Assembly (NCBI RefSeq): GCF_000689255.1
Contig: NZ_HG964446.1
Location: forward strand, 635,330 to 699,329
Reading direction: 5' to 3'
DNA length: 64,000 nucleotides
DNA from: Mycobacterium triplex
GTDB lineage: Bacteria > Actinomycetota > Actinomycetes > Mycobacteriales > Mycobacteriaceae
The translations under genes were made by a program, and so were the position numbers. Below, one piece after another: positions 34,857 through 43,618 of this stretch (position 1 is its first letter; each line of letters starts with the position of its first letter). The notes under the pieces are model-generated. The model ran no database searches. It worked only from the letters and a program-made list of their open reading frames with translations, and was not told the origin of the DNA.

Positions 34857-36257
34857 CTATCGTGCGGGGTCCTCGGCGACTTCGATCTCGCCGGCGGCGG
34901 CCGCCGCGCGCAGTTGATGAAAGTCGTCGAGAGACTTCTCGGCGTAGGTGTACGACCACTCGGCGAACGCGTCGTGCACCGTGTTGCTGGTGCCGACGTA
35001 GCCGCGCAGGATCGAGGCATTCGCGCTCTGCGCGTGCGCCCGCGCCAGCAGCACGGCGCACGCAGTGACGTAGTCGGCGAACGTCGACGGCGACATGCCT
35101 TCGGTCTCGATGGTGCCCTTCATGTCGTGGAACTGACGAACGTAATAGTCGCGACCGTCCTTGCGGGTCGATCCGAGGAACACGTCCGACATGGCCTGCA
35201 GGATCTGCTGGCCATCGGTGACGCGCACCCCCTGGCCGTTGGCCTCGATCGCCGCGGCCAGGCTGTCCGGCTGGCGCCACCCGCCGTATTCGTCGAGCAC
35301 CGACCGCGTCGCCTCCTTGATCTGCAGGATCAACGGTGTGTCGTTCGGCCCCACCAGGATGACCAGGTAGCAACGCGTACCGACGCTGCCGACGCCGACC
35401 ACCCGCAGTGCGACGTCGGTGACCCGGAAGTGTGACAGCAGCAACGCGACGTCGGCGGGGACCGCGGTCAGATACTCCTGGATCGACTCCACCAAGAAGG
35501 CTTCGATGTCCTCGTCGACGTGCTGCAGCAGCGGGGGCGCCTCCCGCAGGCGCGGTGTTCCATTGGGCCCAATCTCGGTGATTTGCTTGAAGACTCGCGC
35601 CGACGTCCGGGTGCGTGCGCGGGATATCGTCTTCTGGATCACCGCTTGCAAACCCTTGGAGACCGTCCCGGTGTAGTGCTCGGGCTCCACCCGCAGGTAG
35701 TAGCGCTCCAGCACGTCCATCTCCTGGAGCATCGCCTCCAGGCTGCGCTGATAGCCCACCAGCGCCTGTTCGACGCAACGGCGGATGGCCTTGGCCGGGT
35801 AGCCGGCGTGACGGCCGCCGATGACCGCGCTGGTGATCAGGCGCTTGACGTCCCATTCGGCCGGGGCCACCGCGGCCTCGTCGAAGTCGTTCAGGTCGAA
35901 CACGATCGAGCGGTGTGGAGCGGCGTACAAGCCGAAATTGGAGACGTGCGCGTCGCCGCAGCACATGACTTCGATCCCACTCGTCGGGCTTGCGGCGAGG
36001 TCGGCGGCCATGACCGCCGCCGAACCCCGATAGAACGCGAACGGGTCGGCCAGCATGCGGGCGAACCGCAACGGAACGAGTTCGGTTAGCCGCCCGGCAT
36101 TTTGGGCGACGAGAATCTCGGTCGCGGATCGAGCCGAGGGAGTCAGTTGCGCGAGCGAGCGGCGCGGCGCGGTCTTGCGTAACGCCCGGCCGCGCGCCAC
36201 ATCCTCGCCCGGAACTTCGAGTTCGATCAGGCGGTCACGCAACGCTCGTTGCGGCAT
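34857..36257 (-). CDS. DUF2252 family protein
   Basis: A 466-residue protein. Family-typical blocks are visible: CCGDAHVSNFG, FDLNDFDEAAVAPAEWDVKR, and YYVRQFHDMKGT, which have a kinase-like or phosphotransferase flavour. DUF2252 is common in actinobacteria and its function is not established. The frame is open to 36641, but the ATG at 36257 is chosen as it lies 26 bases from the neighbouring SDR stop. It is convergent with the FUSC gene with three bases between stops. Confidence 0.85.
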   Translation of the reverse strand: MPQRALRDRLIELEVPGEDVARGRALRKTAPRRSLAQLTPSARSATEILVAQNAGRLTELVPLRFARMLADPFAFYRGSAAVMAADLAASPTSGIEVMCCGDAHVSNFGLYAAPHRSIVFDLNDFDEAAVAPAEWDVKRLITSAVIGGRHAGYPAKAIRRCVEQALVGYQRSLEAMLQEMDVLERYYLRVEPEHYTGTVSKGLQAVIQKTISRARTRTSARVFKQITEIGPNGTPRLREAPPLLQHVDEDIEAFLVESIQEYLTAVPADVALLLSHFRVTDVALRVVGVGSVGTRCYLVILVGPNDTPLILQIKEATRSVLDEYGGWRQPDSLAAAIEANGQGVRVTDGQQILQAMSDVFLGSTRKDGRDYYVRQFHDMKGTIETEGMSPSTFADYVTACAVLLARAHAQSANASILRGYVGTSNTVHDAFAEWSYTYAEKSLDDFHQLRAAAAAGEIEVAEDPAR

Positions 36258-36283
36258 TTGCTCAGCATACGTAGCTGGCCGAG

Positions 36284-37120
36284 CTAGCCGCCGGCGGCCA
36301 CCCTGGCGCGCTCGGTCATCGAGGCGATCACACCACCGTCGTTGAGGATGTCGGTGCCGGTGAGATAGCCGGCCTTGTCGCTGGCGCAGAAGGCCAGTAG
36401 CTCGGCCATCTCTTCGGGCTTGCCCCAGCGCGGGACGGCGGCATCGGCCACCATCGCGCCGGCACCGGCCTGCTCCTCGAGCCGGCCCATTTCGGTGTCG
36501 ATGGACCCCGGCGACACCGAGACGATACGTAATCCTTTGGCGTTGAATCTTTCCGCCTGCGATTGGCTGTACCACTTCACGAAGCTCTTGCTCAGCGCGT
36601 AGGCGTACCCGGGCCGCGCCTCGTCCGGCATGGGGTCGCATGCGGCCATCATGGCGTCCCAGAAGGCGTCACCGTCGGTAAGCGCCAGCGGAAATTGTGC
36701 TGTCGAAATCAATTCCGCGGGCAGCAGATGGGCCGCCATCGACGCGACGTTGACGATCACGCAGCCCTCGCCGGCCGCCGCATAGAACACCTCGTTGACA
36801 TTGACGGTGCCGACCGCGTTGGTCCGCATCACATAGTCGGCGGCACCCATGCTGGGGCTCACCCCCGCGGTATGGATGACCGAGGCGAGCGTTCCGAGGC
36901 GTTTTGCGGTATCCAGCAGGTCTGCCACCGCATCCCGGTCGGTCACGTCGCAGTTGACGACCGTGGGATCCATCCCGAGTTCCTTGAGGGCGGCGGTCGC
37001 GTTGTCCAGCCGGTCTTGCCTGACGTCACAGAGCACGACGGTGTGGTCGCGGCCGACGATCTTGGCCGTGGCCAAGCCCATGCCACCCGCACCGCCGGTG
37101 ATTACCGAGACTCGATTCAT
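36284..37120 (-). CDS. SDR oxidoreductase, 3-alpha-hydroxysteroid-dehydrogenase-like
   Basis: A 278-residue SDR: TGGAGGMG cofactor loop near residue 9, HTAGVSPSMG, Ser in NVASMAAH, and the active-site YALSK after a long insertion (about residues 150-180). The insertion and overall shape resemble the 3-alpha-HSD/carbonyl reductase group. The end LTGTDILNDGG is typical. The start ATG lies just 41 bases from the antiporter stop on the same strand. Confidence 0.85.
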   Translation of the reverse strand: MNRVSVITGGAGGMGLATAKIVGRDHTVVLCDVRQDRLDNATAALKELGMDPTVVNCDVTDRDAVADLLDTAKRLGTLASVIHTAGVSPSMGAADYVMRTNAVGTVNVNEVFYAAAGEGCVIVNVASMAAHLLPAELISTAQFPLALTDGDAFWDAMMAACDPMPDEARPGYAYALSKSFVKWYSQSQAERFNAKGLRIVSVSPGSIDTEMGRLEEQAGAGAMVADAAVPRWGKPEEMAELLAFCASDKAGYLTGTDILNDGGVIASMTERARVAAGG

Positions 37121-37161
37121 ACCTGGACGGTATACGCAGCCCGTCCAGCGATTTGCGCGTA

Positions 37162-38460
37162 CTAGCGGTGCAGCGCCGACTCCGCGCCCGGATGGTGCGG
37201 ATGACCGGCGTGCCGGACCGCCGTGCCGAGGAACGGCGCCTGCAGTGTGGCGGCCACGTAGCGGCGGTTGACGATCAGCCCGCCGACGGCGATCACGGCG
37301 TACACGCCGCAGAGGACAAGCCGTCCGGGGGTCGAGGTGATCGGGAACTGAACGAGGAACAATCCCAGCAGCGTCCAGGCGGCAGCCCGGTGGAAGCGCA
37401 GCGCCAGGATCACCGCGACGCCCATCAAGGTTTGGCCTGCGGTGAGCAAGACTTCCTCGATCTGGCGGGAGTCGAGCTCCAGGGCGAAGCCGCCACCACC
37501 GAGCAGATGGGCGACCGGCAGCGACCCGATCAGCAGCGTCCACTGGTTGACCTTGGACGAAATCAGCGTGGCGATGGCCGCGGTGCCCTTGCCGCGGGTG
37601 GCGAAGATGGTCGCGATGATGAACTCGGGCGCCTCGGAGGCCAGCGGCGCAAGCCACTGCACCAACAGGAACCGGTCGATCCCCAGCTCGGTGCCGGCCG
37701 CGACGAGGTTGTCGGCAAATGGCTTGGCACACAGCAGGATCACCGCCCCGGACACCACGAACAGACTGACCACCACGGCGCGGCGGGTCCGGTCCGACAG
37801 TTCGCCCAGCGCGGCGGCGGTACCGACCAGGTCGGGCTCTTCGACGTCGCCGTGGCTGACCTTGTACAGGTAGAAGCCGAACCAGGCCAGCAGCGCCAAC
37901 CCGAGTCCGAGGTGGATCTCGCCACCGACCGGTATCGCGAACGCGACCACGCCGGCGATCAGCAGGAACCCGAGTTCGACGCGATTGGCGGCCTCGAGGG
38001 TCAAGCCGGTCGCCTTGGCGGTGCCGATTCGCCGCGCCGCCACGATGCTGACCAGCACCACGACCGGCCAGCCCAGGCCCATCAACAGCCGGTTGGATCC
38101 CGTCATATTGGCCGCCGCGTACTGCGTGTACTCGGGGTTATGGCCCGACACGAACGCGTAGTAGAGGTCCACGGCGTACTCAGGCAGCACGGCGACCAGC
38201 GCGAGCACCGCGATCGCCAGTCCGCCGGAGACGTCGATCTGTGCGGCCTCGGCGGCCCACGCCAGCAGGAAACTGGCCGATACGACGGCGGCGCCGAAGA
38301 TCAGCAGGGCGACGACCGGGTCCGGATGTAGGCCGATGACCCGGACGACGGTCGCGGGGGCGATGAACAGCGCGGTGATCAGTGCCGAACGGAAGAGCAT
38401 CCGGCGCGGAGTGCGTGAGGCCGCCGGAACCGAGGCGATGGCCCTGTCAGTGGCGAGCAT
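37162..38460 (-). CDS. CaCA-family Ca2+/cation antiporter
   Basis: A 432-residue protein with about 11 membrane segments and two inverted alpha repeats: LPEYAVDLYYA...NMTGSNRLLMG and ASEAPEFIIATIFATRGKGT...SSKVNQWTLL. The acidic residues in both repeats (LPEY and APEF) are the expected cation ligands. It should exchange Ca2+ (or another divalent ion) for H+ or Na+. GAAGGA precedes the ATG by five bases. An unusually long upstream region of over 350 bases with dyads suggests regulated expression. Confidence 0.88.
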   Translation of the reverse strand: MLATDRAIASVPAASRTPRRMLFRSALITALFIAPATVVRVIGLHPDPVVALLIFGAAVVSASFLLAWAAEAAQIDVSGGLAIAVLALVAVLPEYAVDLYYAFVSGHNPEYTQYAAANMTGSNRLLMGLGWPVVVLVSIVAARRIGTAKATGLTLEAANRVELGFLLIAGVVAFAIPVGGEIHLGLGLALLAWFGFYLYKVSHGDVEEPDLVGTAAALGELSDRTRRAVVVSLFVVSGAVILLCAKPFADNLVAAGTELGIDRFLLVQWLAPLASEAPEFIIATIFATRGKGTAAIATLISSKVNQWTLLIGSLPVAHLLGGGGFALELDSRQIEEVLLTAGQTLMGVAVILALRFHRAAAWTLLGLFLVQFPITSTPGRLVLCGVYAVIAVGGLIVNRRYVAATLQAPFLGTAVRHAGHPHHPGAESALHR

Positions 38461-38816
38461 CGTCGTCCTTCACTCTGGGTGGCCGATCATGAATGGCTAC
38501 TTGGCTCGCGGCCGTGGCTTGACCTGCTCGCCAAAGGTACCCGGGATACCCTTATCCAGCAACGTTGTGAAGATGCCAATCGGCGCCGGTCGTCTACCTA
38601 TATTTGCTGGCCAGAACCGTCAATCAAAAAAGTTAGCCTCGACTAACTTCAGTTTATGGCAAATCGATGTGGCGGTCTTGCGGGGACTCTGTGCGCCGTG
38701 GGATGGGTTTGCCGGAGTGTGCGGTGAGCCTGGGAAGCAACCGTGGAACGTCAACATCCACTACGACGCATTGCTGGAGTCCGGGGTTCCGCCCGACGCC
38801 CGGCGGGTCCGAGCCG
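38461..38816 (-). other. 356-base gene-free leader region of the antiporter gene
   Basis: No convincing gene lies here. Read on the minus strand, a weak promoter-like pair (TTGACG, then TATAGG about 15 bases on) sits near 38600-38625. Upstream of it is AAGTTAG-CCTCGA-CTAACTT at 38630-38649, a perfect 7-base-arm dyad. Downstream, in the putative 5' leader, GGTACCCGGGATACC (38536-38550) matches its own complement at 13 of 15 positions. A leader of about 140 bases before a cation antiporter could hold an ion-sensing element; I could not match it to a known riboswitch. Confidence 0.45.
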
Positions 38817-39635
38817 TTAACGGTCGGGCCCCATCGCGGCCGCCGCGGCCTGGGCGAACATTTCGACGGCCTGCTTGCGGGTCAACGATGTCATGAATTG
38901 CGCGGCGGCCTTCATGACGTCGCCCGCCATCAGGGTCGGTCCGTTCGCCAGGTTGTCGAACGCCTCCGCGATGATGTCGTCCACCGCGGCCGCACCCTCG
39001 GGGACCTCGTCGGGCGAACCGATGGTGCCGCGACTGAATTCGAGTTCCCGCAAAGCGGGCGTGTTCGTCTTGCCCAGAATCAGGCCCAGCACGTCGACGC
39101 CCTTGTCGTGCAACTCGGCCCAGAGCGCCTCGGCGAAGACCATGTCGAACGCCTTCGTCGCGCCGTAGGCCACCATGTTGGGTCCGCCGGCCAGTCCGGC
39201 GCCGGATCCGAAGATGACGATGCCGCCGCTGCCACGCTCGACCATCGCCGGGGCGAAGTGATGGCACAGCTGCATCGGCACCATGCAGTTGCGCTGCACC
39301 ATCGCCTCGGCGGCCTGGATCGGATTGTCAAGGAAGGGTTCGTAATTCGGGTCGGCTCCGGCGCAGTACACCAGGAAGCCGATCTCCAGGTCGCTGGTGG
39401 CTTCGGCGACTCTGGCCGCCGCGTCCGGAGCGGCGAGATCGACAGCGACAGTGCGGGTTTGGACAGCCGTTCGGTTTTCGATCTCGGCCGCAACCTGGTC
39501 GAGCATCGCCTGGCGGCGGGCCAGCAGCACGACGCTGACACCGCGCTCGGCCAGTCCAGTGGCGAACGCCGCACCCACGCCGTCGGAGGCGCCGGCGACC
39601 AACGCCCACGGGCCGTACTTGGCTGCGAATGTCAT
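38817..39635 (-). CDS. SDR oxidoreductase
   Basis: A 272-residue SDR of the extended-tail type: AGASDGVG cofactor loop at about residue 14, YCAGADPNYEP in place of NNAG, Ser in FGSGAGLAG, and YGATKAF. The C-terminal 60 residues are helical and Ala-rich. It is the last gene of a three-gene minus-strand unit after the SnoaL-like and the frameshifted dehydrogenase genes, and may act on the same substrate. Confidence 0.83.
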   Translation of the reverse strand: MTFAAKYGPWALVAGASDGVGAAFATGLAERGVSVVLLARRQAMLDQVAAEIENRTAVQTRTVAVDLAAPDAAARVAEATSDLEIGFLVYCAGADPNYEPFLDNPIQAAEAMVQRNCMVPMQLCHHFAPAMVERGSGGIVIFGSGAGLAGGPNMVAYGATKAFDMVFAEALWAELHDKGVDVLGLILGKTNTPALRELEFSRGTIGSPDEVPEGAAAVDDIIAEAFDNLANGPTLMAGDVMKAAAQFMTSLTRKQAVEMFAQAAAAAMGPDR

Positions 39636-39644
39636 GGAGCACTC

Positions 39645-40055
39645 CTAGGGGCCGAACGTCGCGATGCGGACCTGGGTGAACCGGCGTCGGGCGATGCGCC
39701 AACCGCCGTCGGTCCGGACGATCTCGTCGTCGTAGAAACCCCACGCATTGACTCCGGATTCATTGTCGCCGAACATGATTACGGCGTCGATGTAGGTGCG
39801 CGCCGATGCCTTGTCGCCGTCGAGCGTGATGGCCTGATTGGATAGGCGGTGCAAGGTGTGGCCGGCCAGCGCGTGCGTCTTGTCCATGAATTCGGTGACT
39901 TCGTCCACGCCGTGCCAGGTGCCGATCTCGCCGTAGTCGAGTTCGCAATCGTCGGTGAACACCGTGCGAAACAAGGGCCAGTCGCGTCTGTCGATCCCGG
40001 TGGCGTAGCGCACCAGCAGATCGGAGATGTCCTGACGGTCTTCTCGTTCGGTCAT
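39645..40055 (-). CDS. SnoaL-like (NTF2-fold) protein
   Basis: A 136-residue NTF2-like protein: an N-terminal helix (DRQDISDLLVRYATGIDRRD) followed by FTDDCELDYGEIG, TLHRLSNQAITLDGDKASAR, and a final strand WRIARRRFTQVRI. Asp in the second helix region and His in LHRLSN are typical of SnoaL-like dehydratases or isomerases. It starts seven bases after the dehydrogenase stop and ends nine bases before the SDR start, so it is probably in one operon. Confidence 0.85.
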   Translation of the reverse strand: MTEREDRQDISDLLVRYATGIDRRDWPLFRTVFTDDCELDYGEIGTWHGVDEVTEFMDKTHALAGHTLHRLSNQAITLDGDKASARTYIDAVIMFGDNESGVNAWGFYDDEIVRTDGGWRIARRRFTQVRIATFGP

Positions 40056-40062
40056 GCCTGCC

Positions 40063-41117
40063 TCAATTCGGGTCTCCGTTCGGGTGGACCACGATGCGCG
40101 GTGGCCCGTCGGACCTGCGGGCCAGATCGAGTGCGTCGGGAACCTCGTCGAGGCCGATCACCTTCCCGACGCTGGGGAGCGGATCCAGCTGCCCCGCGGC
40201 GACGGCGTCGAGCGTTCCGTACCAGTCCTGGGGGTGGGGGCCACCACCGAATTGGATCGTGACGCCTTGCCGGGTCGCGGTGGTGATGTCCAGGGTGTCC
40301 CCGGTGTACCAGCCGCCCGCGCAGTAGATGCGAGTGAGCATTTCGGCGGATTCGACGATGTTCTGGATCAGGCCGGCCGCCCCGACGCACTCGAATACGA
40401 CGGCGGGGCCGGGTAATCCGCGTTCGGCACGAACCTCGCGGAATGCATCGAAAACCGACTTCTCGGCGGGGTCGACGACGACGTGCGCGCCGAAGCGGTC
40501 TCGGGCGAAGCGCGCGCCGGTCGGCCTTGTAGTCCGCCACGACGATCGGTTCGATGCCACGGGCGGCCAGGGCGGCGACGGCCGACAGGCCGATCGCCCC
40601 CGCGCCGATCACGATGGCGACCTCGCCCGATTGGATATTCGCCGACCGCACGTAGAACTCGCCGACCGCGAAGGCGTCGACCAAAAGCGACGGCGTCGCT
40701 GGCGACGTCACCGGACACGGCCTTGGCCGCGGCCTCCGAAATCACCAGCAGCTCAGCGAAACTGCCCTGCGCTTCGGGGTGCTGGCCGATGATGCGCACG
40801 CCGCCGGCCCCGCCGTCGACCAGGCGTATCGGGATCGAGGTGACCCGGGCGCCCACGGCGAACTGATCCGAGCAGCCGGGGCCATGCCCGATGACCTCGC
40901 CGACGAATTCGTGGCCGAGCACGATGTCACGATCGGCGTCGTACAACGAACGTCCGGTCGGATCGTCGACGGCGAGTTCGGGGTGGTCCATGAAGTGCAC
41001 GTCCGAGGCGCAGATCGCCGTGCTCAGCGTGCGTAACAACAGCTCACCCGGCCCGGGCTCGGGGTCGGCTGTCTCGCGGACCGTCAACCGACCGTCTCTC
41101 AAAACCACAGCACGCAA
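40063..41117 (-). pseudogene. zinc alcohol dehydrogenase gene with two single-base frame breaks
   Basis: Three successive frames make one medium-chain dehydrogenase. Frame 1 (start 41117) has ICASDVHF and the zinc pair in LGHEFVGE. Frame 2 carries the NAD loop GAGAIGLSAV. Frame 3 resumes at ARDRFGAHVVVDP and runs to the stop. Deleting one A from AAAA at 40683-40686 and one base in the GC run at 40510-40518 restores a 350-residue protein of normal length. The four-Cys structural zinc lobe is absent, as in sorbitol- or threonine-dehydrogenase relatives. Either a decaying gene or two sequencing errors. It is divergent from an iclR gene. Confidence 0.78.
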
Positions 41118-41137
41118 AGCGTCTGCCTTCTTTTCTC

Positions 41138-41154
41138 GAATAATCGAGTTATTC
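41138..41154. promoter_or_regulatory. IclR-type operator
   Basis: GAATAA-TCGAG-TTATTC is a perfect dyad with 6-base arms in the 43-base spacer between the divergent dehydrogenase and iclR genes; the overlapping dyad CTCGA-ATAA-TCGAG (41135-41148) adds symmetry. It is six bases from the iclR ATG and is A/T-rich against its surroundings. Confidence 0.65.
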
Positions 41155-41160
41155 TGTCGA

Positions 41161-42132
41161 ATGTTCGCTATAACTGTAGAAACCCGCTCTCAGAGGAGTC
41201 AACCCATTCGCGGATCCACCTCGGCGCCGACCGCGCGAGTACTCGACGTTGTCGAGCTGCTGGCGCGGTTTCCCAATACGCGGATGCGCTTCTCCGACAT
41301 CGTGCGCGAGCTCGATCTGACGCAGGGGACGGTGCACGCGATCCTCAAGACGTTGTGCGATCGCGGCTGGGCGAGCCGGGATCCCGTCGCGAAGACCTTC
41401 TCGCTGGGACCGGCGCTGGGCGTGGTCGCGGCCCGCATGGACACCGCCCGGCCGCTGGCGCACGCGGCACGAGCGGCGGCCCTGCGACTTTCCCGCGAGG
41501 TCGGCTACGCCGGCTCGGTGGTCGAGCGGTTCGGCGATTCGTTGGTAGTCACCGCTTTTGAAGGCGATCCCGCCACCCAGCCCGCGGGGATACCCGGGGA
41601 TCGCATCCCGTATGCGCCGCCGTTCGGCGTCGCGTTGGCCGCTTGGGACAGCGAGGAAGAGCAGCGCGCGTGGATTCGGCGCGGCGCGGGCAGCAACGCC
41701 GACCGCGCGCGGCGCCTGGAACACGTCCTGGCGCACACCCGCGAGCGTGGGTTCGACGTCGACTGGACGACGCCGGCGCTGGCCCAGGCCGTCCAGGTGG
41801 TGGGCACGCTGGACAGCAACGAGATGCCGACGCCGGTGCGCCACATTCTGGACCAGCTCCTCGTCGAGTTCACGACCATCGGCTTCCTCTCCGACGACAA
41901 TCCCGGACGCCGCAAACAGCCGGTCGTGACCATCGCCGCACCGGTTTTCGACCATCGCGGCCACGTCGCCCTGATGCTGGCCGTGCACCCGTTGTCTCCG
42001 CTGTCCGCGCGGCAGATCCAGGTCATCGGGAACAAGCTCACCGCGGAAACGACGGCGATCAGCGAAGCCCAGCAACATCCGCCGGTAGTCGACCTCGAGG
42101 AGCGCAGCAACGGGCGTCGCCGCCGGGCCTAA
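41161..42132 (+). CDS. IclR-family transcriptional regulator
   Basis: A 323-residue IclR protein. The N-terminal winged helix reads MRFSDIVRELDLTQGTVHAI, followed by the GAF-like ligand domain (FSLGPALGVVAA...TAFEGDPATQ). The ATG at 41161 is chosen over an open frame from 40891, which overlaps the dehydrogenase. The adjacent dyad suggests autoregulation plus control of the dehydrogenase-SnoaL-SDR unit and of the MmgE/PrpD gene that follows by 27 bases. Confidence 0.85.
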   Translation: MFAITVETRSQRSQPIRGSTSAPTARVLDVVELLARFPNTRMRFSDIVRELDLTQGTVHAILKTLCDRGWASRDPVAKTFSLGPALGVVAARMDTARPLAHAARAAALRLSREVGYAGSVVERFGDSLVVTAFEGDPATQPAGIPGDRIPYAPPFGVALAAWDSEEEQRAWIRRGAGSNADRARRLEHVLAHTRERGFDVDWTTPALAQAVQVVGTLDSNEMPTPVRHILDQLLVEFTTIGFLSDDNPGRRKQPVVTIAAPVFDHRGHVALMLAVHPLSPLSARQIQVIGNKLTAETTAISEAQQHPPVVDLEERSNGRRRRA

Positions 42133-42159
42133 GCTCTCAGGCGGAGGGGGCGAAAAGCG

Positions 42160-43566
42160 ATGGCGCATAGGTACGTTGTGGACGATCTGGCCGCGTTCGT
42201 CGTCGGCGCACAGCCGGCGGACCTCAGCGCACACCCACGGGCTTTGCTCAAACGCAACGTGCTCGACAGCATCGCCTGTGCCGTGGGATCGCTCGACGGC
42301 GAACTCATCCCGACGATCCGCGAGCACACCGGCCAGTTCGGCGGGGCCGCCTCGGCGACGCTGGTCGGCGGCGGTCGGGCGTCGGTCGATCAGGCCGCGT
42401 TCTTCAACGCCGTGCTGGTGCGCTATCCCGACCTGCTCGACACGTACCTCACCGTGGGCGGCCTCTGCCACCCGGCCGACAACTTCGGCGCGGTCCTGGC
42501 CGTGGCCGAGCACGTCGATGCCAGCGGAGCCGATTTCCTGCTCGCGCTCGCGGTCGCCTACGAGGTCCAATGCCGTTTCAGCGCACAGGTTCCCGTGATG
42601 GCGCGAGGCCTCAATCACGCGCTGCAGCTGGCGATGTCGGTGGCGGCCGGGTCGGCGAAGTTGCTGGGCTTGGACGCGGAGCAGACCGCGCACGCCATCG
42701 CCGCCGCTGCCGCCGACAACGTCTCGCTTGCCGCGGTTCACGCCGAACCGGTTTCCAACTGGAAAGGCATTTCCCCGGCCATCACCGGTATGCGCGCGGT
42801 GTACACGACGATATTGGCCGGCCGCGGGATCACCGGGCCCAAGTCATTGTTCGAAGGCCCGCATGGACTGTTCCAACTCCTCGATCAGCCAATCGATTTC
42901 AACACCGCCGACCGCGGGCTCACGGCGGTCGAACACACCTACCTCAAGCAGTACTGCGCGTTGATCCACGGACAGGCCATTATCGACGCACTCCTGGCGA
43001 TTCGGGCGGACAACAAGCTGCGCGGCGACGATGTCGCGAGGGTGCGCGTCGAGGTGTTTGCGACCGCGTACGACATCGCCGGCGGGGGAGCCTACGGCGA
43101 CAAGGATCATCCGCAGACCAAGGAGCAGGCCGACTACAACCTCAAATACCTGTCCGCCGTTGCACTGCTCGACGGCGGTGTGGGTCCCGAACAGCTGGAA
43201 AGCGAACGTGTTCTGCGCAGCGACGTCCAGGAGCTGTTGGCCCGGGTCGACGTCGTCGCCGCGGCCGACCTGACCGCGGACTATCCACAACGTACCGCGA
43301 CGCGGGTGCATGTCCGCACCCGCGACGGACGGGAATTCACGCGCGAGGAAAGCGATTACGAAGGATCACCCACCCGGCCGATGACGTGGGACCGCGTCGT
43401 CGACAAATTCAACTGGCTCGCCGAACCCTGCTGCGACGATGCGCTGCGGACCGACATCGTCGCCGCCGTCGACCACGTCGACGAGATCCCGATCAGCGAC
43501 CTCGCCGGACTTTTGGGCGCGGTGAGCCCGGTAGTGCGGCGTCCCCGCAGCCGGCCGCGGTTCTGA
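42160..43566 (+). CDS. MmgE/PrpD-family (2-methylcitrate-dehydratase-like) protein
   Basis: A 468-residue protein with the all-helical MmgE/PrpD first domain (HPRALLKRNVLDSIACAVGS, YPDLLDTYLTVGGLCHPADN, VSNWKGISPAITGM) and a second domain around KQYCALIHGQAIIDALLAI. Canonical relatives dehydrate 2-methylcitrate. Without a methylcitrate synthase nearby and with an IclR regulator in front, a dehydratase for another hydroxy acid in the IclR-controlled pathway is more likely. Confidence 0.85.
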   Translation: MAHRYVVDDLAAFVVGAQPADLSAHPRALLKRNVLDSIACAVGSLDGELIPTIREHTGQFGGAASATLVGGGRASVDQAAFFNAVLVRYPDLLDTYLTVGGLCHPADNFGAVLAVAEHVDASGADFLLALAVAYEVQCRFSAQVPVMARGLNHALQLAMSVAAGSAKLLGLDAEQTAHAIAAAAADNVSLAAVHAEPVSNWKGISPAITGMRAVYTTILAGRGITGPKSLFEGPHGLFQLLDQPIDFNTADRGLTAVEHTYLKQYCALIHGQAIIDALLAIRADNKLRGDDVARVRVEVFATAYDIAGGGAYGDKDHPQTKEQADYNLKYLSAVALLDGGVGPEQLESERVLRSDVQELLARVDVVAAADLTADYPQRTATRVHVRTRDGREFTREESDYEGSPTRPMTWDRVVDKFNWLAEPCCDDALRTDIVAAVDHVDEIPISDLAGLLGAVSPVVRRPRSRPRF

Positions 43567-43618
43567 CAGCTGCGCGCGCCCTCTTGCGTCGTTTGCTGCC
43601 CGCGTTGAATGATCGGCC

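Noticed and set aside
36258..36641. Upstream extension of the DUF2252 frame
   Set aside because: It overlaps the neighbouring SDR coding region and reads as low-complexity Arg/Gly sequence.
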